From Nonomuraea harbinensis (GTDB lineage: Bacteria; Actinomycetota; Actinomycetes; Streptosporangiales; Streptosporangiaceae): a DNA stretch of 64,000 nt. The stretch spans positions 248,001 to 312,000 of the forward strand of contig NZ_JAHKRN010000004.1 in the NCBI RefSeq assembly GCF_019396385.1, given 5' to 3'. The first letter of the stretch is position 1; every line of letters starts with the position of its first letter. The notes beneath the pieces were generated by a model that was not told the DNA's origin, did not search any database, and was given only the letters and a program-made list of their open reading frames with translations. Below, one piece after another: positions 1 through 7,500 of the stretch. A program made the translations under genes and the position numbers.

Positions 1-657
1 CTGCCAGGGGGTGATGCCGACGATCCTGGCGCCGCTGAGCGCGTCGCGGATGCGGGCCATGGCCCAGTTGGGCTGGTCGCCGCTCACGGAGACCGCCATC
101 ATGAGCGCCTCGGGCACGCCGCGGCCGCCGGCGAGGTTCATCGACACCAGGTCGAGGAACGCGCCGACGACGTGGCGGAAGTCGCGCCGCCGCGCCGCGG
201 CCTCCTTGCGGACCTGCAGGTCGGGCAGGAAGAAGAAGACGGCCGCCGCCAGCACCGCCACCCAGAACGGGACGGCGGGCGACGCGCCCCACCCCATGAG
301 CAGCAGCCAGCCGAACAGCAGCGGGAACGCCAGGAGCCCGCTGGCCGCCAGCAGCGCCTTGGTCGCCAGGAAGCCCTCGAACGAGCGGCCCACCAGCGCC
401 AGGTCCGCCCTGACAGACCGGGCCTCCCAGCCGCGCGCCGCGTACAGCGCCGCCAGCCGCGCGCCGAGCCCGCGGCGGAACGCGCCGACCGACTCCTCGG
501 GGAGCAGCAGGCTGATGCGCGGGGCGTCGGTGCTCTCGCGGACCGCGTCCAGCGCAAGCAGCCGCGCCACCAGCCCAGGCCGGGCCGGGAAGATCGCCCG
601 TACGAGCAGGAAGAGGCCGAGGCCCGCCAGGCCGCCGGCCAGCACGCCCTCAACCAT
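1..657 (-). CDS. tadC: TadC-like inner-membrane platform protein (3' end cut by window)
   Basis: Type II secretion F-family (T2SSF) protein, the second polytopic platform component of a Tad/Flp pilus or related secretion system. It would sit in the membrane and couple the TadA motor to pilus assembly. The visible 219 residues start MVEGVLAGGL with an N-terminal hydrophobic segment (about 4-22), a cytoplasmic stretch rich in Arg/Ala, then a paired membrane region around residues 108-150 and the start of the F domain (FLDLVSMNLAGGRG). The ATG at 657 lies 8 bases inside the end of the upstream tadB gene (stop at 650-652), so the two are translationally coupled. The C-terminus lies beyond base 1. 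Assignment rests on the family pattern and on the tadA-tadB-tadC order. Confidence 0.85.
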   Translation of the reverse strand, partial: MVEGVLAGGLAGLGLFLLVRAIFPARPGLVARLLALDAVRESTDAPRISLLLPEESVGAFRRGLGARLAALYAARGWEARSVRADLALVGRSFEGFLATKALLAASGLLAFPLLFGWLLLMGWGASPAVPFWVAVLAAAVFFFLPDLQVRKEAAARRRDFRHVVGAFLDLVSMNLAGGRGVPEALMMAVSVSGDQPNWAMARIRDALSGARIVGITPWQ

Positions 658-1498
658 GGTCGCCTCCCATCAGCAGCCGGCTGGGTTTGTCGAACCTGGC
701 CAGCCGCCGCATCCAGGCGAACCCGGCGCCGAACAGGCCGGCGACCACCACGAGCACGGCCTGGCCGAGGGCGTTGTCGTACTCGTTCACGTACGAGGGG
801 TTGAAGACGACGAGCAGGGCCGCGAAGGCGAGCGCGGTGCCCACCACGATCTGCACGCTGCGGCGGGTGGCGCGGCGCTCGGCCTCGACCCGGCGGCGCA
901 TGTCGAGCTCCTCGCGGGCCGACACGGCGAGCGCGCCGAGCACGTCGCGCAGGCCGGGGCCGCGCAGCTTGGAGTTGAGCACGAGCGCGGCGACGACCAG
1001 GTCGGCGGACGGGTCGTCGAGGTCGTCGGCGAACCGGCTGAGCGCTTCGGGCAGCGCCATCCTGGTGTGCAGGCGGTCGATCAGCGCGCGCAGGTGAGGG
1101 CGGAGCGAGGGCGCGGCGGCCCTGATGGAGGCCGGGATGGCCTGCTCCAGCCCGGCCGCGCCGGCGATGGTGTCGCGCAGCGACTCGGTCCAGGCGGCCA
1201 GCGCCTCCAGGCGGCGCATGGCGGCCCGCTCCTCGGCGGCGCCGCCGGACAGGCCGCGCCAGGCGAACACCAGCAGGACCGTGCCGACGGCCACCACGGG
1301 CCACCCGGTGACCACCAGGACCACGAGGGCGGCGATGGCGGCCACGGCCGTGCGGGTGGTCAGCTTCTGTACGAGGTGGCGCTTGGGCTGCGCGGGCCGG
1401 GGACGCATCCCGTACAGGGAGACGATGAGCAGGAACAGGCCGCCCCCGGCGGCGGCGCCGGTCAGCAGGGCGAGCGGGTCGAGCCCCGGCATGGTCAC
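650..1498 (-). CDS. tadB: TadB-like inner-membrane platform protein
   Basis: T2SSF-family membrane protein of 282 residues, expected to form the platform with TadC. Seen: two N-terminal membrane segments (about residues 8-29 and 50-80), a cytoplasmic helical T2SSF domain (about 90-205), then two C-terminal membrane segments (about 214-234 and 243-265). The GTG start at 1498 overlaps the tadA stop in a GTGA junction, and its own stop overlaps the tadC start; an internal ATG two codons later is an alternative start. It is part of a five-gene minus-strand operon. Function is inferred from family and order; no pilin is visible, so whether the system makes a pilus or secretes something else is open. 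Confidence 0.85.
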   Translation of the reverse strand: MTMPGLDPLALLTGAAAGGGLFLLIVSLYGMRPRPAQPKRHLVQKLTTRTAVAAIAALVVLVVTGWPVVAVGTVLLVFAWRGLSGGAAEERAAMRRLEALAAWTESLRDTIAGAAGLEQAIPASIRAAAPSLRPHLRALIDRLHTRMALPEALSRFADDLDDPSADLVVAALVLNSKLRGPGLRDVLGALAVSAREELDMRRRVEAERRATRRSVQIVVGTALAFAALLVVFNPSYVNEYDNALGQAVLVVVAGLFGAGFAWMRRLARFDKPSRLLMGGDHG

Positions 1499-2790
1499 CA
1501 GCCTCCCGGGTGGTAGCCGTGCGCCATGAGCTCCTCCAGGCAGGAGACCGGCGCGTGCGGCAGCCCGGCACCGTCGGGGCCGGGGACGAAGATCTCGCTG
1601 GACAGCACGCGGCCGTCGCAGCCGTTGACCTCGCGGATGCTGGACACGTAGCGGCGCAGGGTGCCGCCGCGGTGGTAGTCGTTGCGCTTCTCGATGAAGA
1701 CCACGAAGTCGATCGCGCCGGCGATGAGCATGTGGGTGGCGTCGATCGGCAGCCGCTCGCTCGCCTGGAGGGCGTAGGTGGCGATGCGGTTGAAGACCTC
1801 CATGCTGGAGTTCGCGTGGATGGTCGACAGGCTGCCGTCGTTGCCCTGGGTCATCGCGTTGAGCATGGTGACGATCTCGTCGCCGAGGACCTCGCCGACG
1901 ATGACGCGGCTCGGGTTCATCCGCAGGGACCTGCGGACGAGCTCGGCCATGGTGATCTCGCCCTGGCCCTCGGAGTTGGGCAGGCGCTGCTCGAAGGCGA
2001 CCACGTTCGGGTGGAGCTCGGCGAACTGGTCGAGGCCGAGCTCCAGGGCGCGTTCGACGGTGATGAGGCGCTCGCCCGCCGGGATCTCGTTGGCCAGCGC
2101 GCGCAGCAGGGTGGTCTTTCCGGCATTGGTGGAGCCGGCGATCATGATGTTTTTCCTCGCGGCGACGGCGGCCGTCAAGAAACGCCCGATCTCCGGGCTT
2201 ATTGTGTTATTTCCGACTAAGTCGGAAAGAAAGACTTTGCCGAGCCGGGCACGCCTGATCGACACCGCGGGCCGTACCGTCACGTCCATCACCGCGCTCA
2301 ACCGGGACCCGTCGGGCAGGCGCAGGTCGAGTTGCGGGTTGGCGGTGTCGAACGGCCGGCTCGACAGCCCCGAATAGGCCGCGAGGATCTGGATGAGCTC
2401 GGTCAGCTCCTCGTCGGACTCGGCCACCGGGTCGTGCATCAGCTCCTGGCCGTCGGCGTAGCTGACGAACACGCGGTCGCAGCCGTTGATGTCGATGTTC
2501 TCCACCTCGGGGTCGTCGAGCAGCGGCTGCAGGCGGCCCACGCCGAACAGCGCGGCGTGGATGCCGGCCGCGAGCGCCTCCTCCTCCTCGACGGTGGGCG
2601 GGGTGCGGCCGAGACCGATCTCACCGCGCGCGTGCTCCTCCAGCACCTGGGAGATCAGCGCGCGGGCGAACTGGCGCTCGTCCTCCCCGGTCATCGGGGG
2701 CATGCCGTTGGCCTGGTCGAGCCTGCGCTGGTGGGCCAGCCGGTCGCCGACCTCCTGGCGGAACCGCTTGACGAGGGCGTGGTCGATCAT
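1495..2790 (-). CDS. tadA: TadA/CpaF-family secretion ATPase
   Basis: Cytoplasmic hexameric ATPase of the type II/IV secretion superfamily (VirB11/CpaF branch) that powers Tad pilus assembly. The product is 431 residues. Seen: an N-terminal helical region, an N1 domain (about 80-180), Walker A GSTNAGKTT at 219-227, an Asp-box region around 245-262, Walker B RVIVGEV at 295-301 with Glu300, and the His-box STIHANS with His325. The start ATG at 2790 overlaps the stop of the upstream MinD-like gene (ATGA); the open frame continues upstream to about 3426, but that part reads through the neighbouring gene and is a shadow. All catalytic motifs look intact. Confidence 0.92.
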   Translation of the reverse strand: MIDHALVKRFRQEVGDRLAHQRRLDQANGMPPMTGEDERQFARALISQVLEEHARGEIGLGRTPPTVEEEEALAAGIHAALFGVGRLQPLLDDPEVENIDINGCDRVFVSYADGQELMHDPVAESDEELTELIQILAAYSGLSSRPFDTANPQLDLRLPDGSRLSAVMDVTVRPAVSIRRARLGKVFLSDLVGNNTISPEIGRFLTAAVAARKNIMIAGSTNAGKTTLLRALANEIPAGERLITVERALELGLDQFAELHPNVVAFEQRLPNSEGQGEITMAELVRRSLRMNPSRVIVGEVLGDEIVTMLNAMTQGNDGSLSTIHANSSMEVFNRIATYALQASERLPIDATHMLIAGAIDFVVFIEKRNDYHRGGTLRRYVSSIREVNGCDGRVLSSEIFVPGPDGAGLPHAPVSCLEELMAHGYHPGGW

Positions 2791-3500
2791 CGGGTCACCA
2801 GCCGTCCGGCGAGGTCGCGTGCGGTGCGGATGAGCAGCGAGCGGTCGAGCCTGCCGCCCCACTGGCCGCGCAGCAGCTCGGCGCCCTTCGGGTCGTGGGC
2901 CAGGCCGTGCACGAAGCCGACGTACGGGCCGACGATGCGGCGCACCTCCTCGATCGAGGCGCGGTAGCTGCGCGGGTCGGCGATCACCACGACGCCGTGG
3001 GCCTTGCTGATCGACAGGCGCTCGCGCAGGTGGGCGACGTGGTCGAGGGTGGCGCGGGCGAGCAGCAGCACCTGGTCGGCCTCGGCCATCAGGTCGCCGA
3101 GCTGCGGGTGGGCGCCCAGCCGGCCGCAGTCGGCGATCACGTCGGCCTCGGGGATGCCGGCCAGCGCCCGGCCCAGCGGGCCCCACAGCCAGGTGAGCCC
3201 GGCCGCCTGCTCGCCGTGGGTGAGACCGACCAGCACGTCCAGCCCTCCGATCACCTTCTGCGTGTGTGCGGGGATCTGCGCGGGGTCCAGGCCGCGCCGG
3301 GCCGTCGCGCCCAGCGTGAGCAGGCCCTTGCCCGGGTTGAGCACGCCGCCGTCGACGGCCGGCAGCCGGTAGGCCAGGTCGCCGCCCGCCGGGTCGCACT
3401 CGGCCAGCAGCACCGGGCGCGGCCACACCGCGGCCAGCGCCGTGGCGGCGGTCGTCACGCCGGGCGCGCCCTTGTCGGCGGCCAGCACGATCAGGGCCAC
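2787..3500 (-). CDS. CpaE/MinD-like P-loop ATPase of the Tad operon
   Basis: A 237-residue MinD/ParA-superfamily protein. In Tad systems the CpaE/TadZ-type ATPase positions the pilus machinery. Seen: a deviant Walker A-like KGAPGVTT at residues 10-17, then LLAECDPAGGD (residues 32-42; Asp36 is the usual switch I position) and VIADCGRLGAHP around 123-134 at the Walker B position. There is no receiver domain, so it is the short form. The start is GTG at 3500, one base after the SAF-protein stop; the end overlaps tadA by 4 bases. ATP binding is likely but I cannot tell from sequence whether hydrolysis is retained. Confidence 0.75.
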   Translation of the reverse strand: MALIVLAADKGAPGVTTAATALAAVWPRPVLLAECDPAGGDLAYRLPAVDGGVLNPGKGLLTLGATARRGLDPAQIPAHTQKVIGGLDVLVGLTHGEQAAGLTWLWGPLGRALAGIPEADVIADCGRLGAHPQLGDLMAEADQVLLLARATLDHVAHLRERLSISKAHGVVVIADPRSYRASIEEVRRIVGPYVGFVHGLAHDPKGAELLRGQWGGRLDRSLLIRTARDLAGRLVTR

Positions 3501-3501
3501 C

Positions 3502-4176
3502 TCAGCGTTCTCCCGGCAGCTCGGCCACGGCGACCTCGCCGCTGGAGGCGAAGCGGAGCACCACCGGCGACACCTGCGTGTCGACGATCACGGTGATCTG
3601 CCCGGCGCCGGTGCGGCCGCGGTCGCCGACGCTGTGGACCAGGGCGTTCTGTACGAGGACGCGGCTCTCGTCGGCCGATCCGCGGGCGGGCACGTACACC
3701 ACCTGGACGCGGTCGCCCTCGCGCAGGCCCGTGGGCATCTGGCCGGGCTTGAGCGCCAGGCCCACCACGGCCTTGCCGGGGCCGAGCTCGGCGCTCTCCT
3801 TGACGCCCATCGCGTTCGTCAGGAGCGTGCCGGGCAGGATCGTGACGGCCGCGAAGCTGTCGAGCACCTGCTCGCGCTGCGACCAGCTGACGAAGTCGAC
3901 GCCGGTCTCGGCGACCTGGACCTCTTCCAGCGCGTCGGCGGTGAACTGCTGGCCGGCGCCGATCTGCTGGGTGACGCGGATCGCGGAGACGCGGTCGCCG
4001 CTGCGCAGCACGAGGAGAGTGGTGGCCAGCGCGCCGCCCAGGATGAGGAGCACGGCGAGGGCGGCCAGGGCGGGCTTGCGCTCGCGCGGCGGCACGGGAA
4101 GCTTGCGCGAGGCCGGGCCTGACAAACCGGCCGTGGTGGCGGCGGGCTTTTCACTGGTCCTCAATCGGGCTCCCAC
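3502..4176 (-). CDS. SAF-domain (CpaB/RcpC-like) membrane protein
   Basis: First gene of the Tad-type operon, 224 residues. CpaB/RcpC proteins are periplasmic/extracytoplasmic parts of Tad systems carrying SAF domains. Seen: a basic, Pro-containing cytoplasmic N-terminus, one membrane segment at about residues 35-56, then an SAF-like beta region beginning AIRVTQQIGAGQQFTADAL and a second region with GLREGDRVQVVYV. The GTG start at 4176 reads GTG GGA GCC CGA; the ribosome-binding site is weak. The gene is divergent from the EssC-like ATPase gene at 4520. A CpaB role is inferred from order and the SAF-like pattern. Confidence 0.65.
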   Translation of the reverse strand: MGARLRTSEKPAATTAGLSGPASRKLPVPPRERKPALAALAVLLILGGALATTLLVLRSGDRVSAIRVTQQIGAGQQFTADALEEVQVAETGVDFVSWSQREQVLDSFAAVTILPGTLLTNAMGVKESAELGPGKAVVGLALKPGQMPTGLREGDRVQVVYVPARGSADESRVLVQNALVHSVGDRGRTGAGQITVIVDTQVSPVVLRFASSGEVAVAELPGER

Positions 4177-4519
4177 GGGTGAATTGTCGAATGTCCGCCA
4201 TTATGTGCATTGGGTTGGGGAAGCGGGGGGTGAATGCGAGGAACCATGCTGGTTTCGCAGGAGTAGGTGTGTCAACCAGTCATAATCAATGCCTATTGTT
4301 TCTACCGGGTTGACGGCTGTGATTGATCTGGCTATGGGACGCGAAGATATTGATCGGTGCTTTATTGCGGGATTTTTTGTGTTTTATCCCTACAACGTGC
4401 TCTGGCGTCGGCGGCGGTTGTCCACAGGGGCGGGAATCCATGCCATTGCCGTCAACCCGGGGGTCTAGCCTCGCTCCGGGCGTTACCTTGGCGCCCGAAT
4501 CCGACCGAGGAGACGGCCC
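4177..4519. other. divergent intergenic region between Tad operon and EssC-like gene
   Basis: This 343-base stretch has no credible gene. It contains an AT-rich patch at about 4285-4400 that stands out from the surrounding GC-rich DNA, as expected for promoters on both strands. The plus-strand gene has a clear ribosome-binding site GAGGAGA at 4507-4513, six bases before its ATG. I could not fix -35/-10 boxes with confidence, and I see no clear hairpin or long palindrome. Confidence 0.6.
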
Positions 4520-7500
4520 ATGCGGATCATGCTCACCGTGCTCGGCGAGCAGGGCGACCGTGACGTCGTGATCGACGGCGACGACGACGCCACCGTGGCC
4601 ACGGTGAGCGAAGCCCTCGGCGACCGGGGGCCGCTCGCCCCCGTCGTCCGCCTGCCCCGAGCCCGCGCCCCCTACGGCATGTCGCCCGCCGACGATCCAC
4701 TGGGCCAGGTCCCCGGGCAGCGACGTCCCGCCCACGACGACCACCACCGCCCGCCCACCCCCGACTGGCCCCCAGGCGCCCCGGGCCACTTCCCCGGAAA
4801 CCCCTTCCCCGGAGATTCCGGCACTGGGACCCCGTTCCCGGGCGATCCCGGCAGGTCTTCTGCGGACCCACCCGGCAGGTCTCCTGGGGACCCGTACGGG
4901 AGAGCTCCCGGAGCGGCCTCCGGCAGTCCCGGCCGTCCTCCCGGGCACCGCCGCCCCGGCACCTCCCCTCCCTACTCCGGCTCCCGCAACGGTTCAGGCG
5001 GCGCACCCCCGCCGAACCCCCAACGGCCGGACAGTGCGTCCCCGCCGGGCTTCCCCCGACGGCCGGACGATGCCACGCCCCCGCCGGGCTTCCCGTACGG
5101 ACCGGACAGGGCCTCGCGTTCGCCGGAGCGTCCCCACGCGCCGGACGGGGCCGCGTCCTCGACGGGCCTGCCCTACTGGCCGGACACGGGCTCGCGTTCG
5201 CCGGATGGTGCCGCGTTTCCGCCGGACTTTCCCTACGGACCGGGCGAGAGGTCGCGTCCGGCGGATGTTTCCGGTGCGGGGGCTGTCCCGTCGGGGCCCT
5301 TGGCGTTGTGGCGCAATGGGCGGCCTCTTGATCCGCGGGCTCCGGCGCGGGCCGTGCTGCGGGACGGTGACAAGGTCACGCTCGATGCGCGGCTGGCCCG
5401 TACGACGATCGTCGAGGAGCCCGCGGGGGTCGCCGAGGTGCGCGTGGTCGGCGGGCCGGCCGCCGGGGCGGTGCACCGGCTCGGCCTGGGCGCCCATGTC
5501 ATCGGCGCCGACCCGTTGTGCGCCATCGCCGTGGCCGATCCCGAGCTCGCCCCCGAGGCGGTGACCGTCCGGGTGACGCCCGACGCCATCACGGTGGAGC
5601 GGGCCCTGCGCGCGGCTCCCGAACAGGCGCGGCTCAAGCTCAAGGGCCGCTGGGCCGACGAGGTCGCCGAGCTGTCGGCCCGGGTGGCGGAGCGCGAGGC
5701 CGCCGAGTTCGCCGCCGAGGCGAGGCGGCCGGCGCCCGAGCTGGGCTCCCTGCCGCTCGGCGAGGCCGTCGAGTGGCCGGAGGACACGCTGCTGGCCTGC
5801 GGCTCGTCGCTGTTCACGCTGACCGCCATCGAGCCGCGCGACGCCCACCTGACGCCCCGGCTGGAGGGCGGCGTCGCCTACAACCGCCCGCCCAGGCTGC
5901 GCCGTCCCGAGGGCCGCCGCACGTTCAAGAAGCCCAAGGAGCCCACCCGCGCGGAGGGCATGCGGCTGCAGTTGCTCGCCGCGTTCCTGCCCGCCGTGAT
6001 CGGGGTCACGCTCGCGTACGTGCTCGACCAGTGGTACTTCCTGCTGTTCGCGCTGATGACGCCGGTCATCATGGTCGGCCAGTGGTGGAGCGACCGCCGC
6101 CACGGCAAGAAGCAGCACCGGAAGGCCATGAAGGAGTACCGCGCGATGCTGGCCGCCCACGACGAGGAGGTGGAGGCGGCCAGGGCGGACGACGAGCGGC
6201 GGCGACGGTCCGACTCGCCCGACCCGGCCCAGGTGCTGCTGACCGCCATCGGCCCGCGCAGGCGGCTGTGGGAGCGCAGGATCCATGACGAGGACGCGCT
6301 CAGGCTGCGGATCGGGCTCGCCGACCTGCCCGCGAACCTGGAGCTGAGCGAGGAGCAAGGCGGCCCGATCGACCCGCCGGTCTGCCGCGCGGTGCCGGTC
6401 TGCCTGCCGATGCGCAGGCTCGGGGTCGCCGGCGTCACCGGCCCGCGCGACGCCGCCACCGGCCTGGCCGGATGGCTGGTCGGCCAGGCCGCGACCCTGC
6501 ACAGCCCGCGCGACCTGGCCATCGTGATCCTCTCCGCGCACCCCGACGGCGAGCGCCGCTGGAGCTGGGCGCGCTGGCTGCCCCACTGCGCCCCGCGCGG
6601 CGGCGAGGAGTGCGTCGCGCTGATCGGCGCCGATCCGGAGTCGGCGGCCAAGCGGGTGGGCGAGCTGGCCGCCCTCATCGACGAACGCCAGAACACCTCG
6701 ATCCCCGAGCTCGGCAAGGTCCCGACGGGGTGGGACGACCTGGGCGGGCCGGAGCCTCCGGCGTTCGCCGCGTTCGACACCCGCCCGTACGACGTGCTGG
6801 TCGTGGTCGACGGCGCCCAGGCGCTGCGTGGCCTGCCGGGCATGCCCCAGGTGCTGCGGCAAGGGCCCCGGGCGGGCGTCTACACGGTGGCCGTCGACGA
6901 GGACCAGCGGCTGCTGCCCGAGGAGTGCGCCACGGTCGCGGCCTGCGGTTCCGACGGCCGGGTGGTGCTGCGCGGCGGCGGCCTCGACGTCATCGGGCCG
7001 GTGCTGACCGATCTGGTGTCGGCGTCCTGGTGCGACCGCCTGGCCAGGTCGCTCGCCCCGATCCGCGACGTGAGCAGGCAGGACACCGAGGGCAACCTCC
7101 CCGACGCGGTGCGCCTGCTCGACCTGCTGGGCCTGCGCTCCGCCACGGGCCGGGAGCTGGCCGCCCGATGGCGCGGCCGGGGCTCCACCGAGGTGGTGAT
7201 CGGCATGGACTCCGAGGGCCCGTTCGCGGTCGACCTGCGGCTGGACGGGCCGCACGCGCTGATCGCCGGCACCACCGGCGCGGGCAAGTCGGAGCTGCTG
7301 CAGACGCTCATCTGCGCGCTGGCCGCCGCCAACCGGCCCGACCAGCTCACGTTCGTGCTGATCGACTACAAGGGCGGCGCCGCCTTCAAGGAGTGCACCC
7401 GCCTGCCGCACACGGTCGGCATGGTGAGCGACCTCGACGGCCATCTGACGCAGCGCGCCCTCGACTCGCTCGCCGCCGAGCTCCGTCGGCGCGAGCGTCT

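Noticed and set aside
138-1571. A 477-codon minus-strand frame over tadB and tadC
   Set aside because: Out of frame with both T2SSF proteins, Arg/Pro/Ala-rich, no membrane helices where they are expected.
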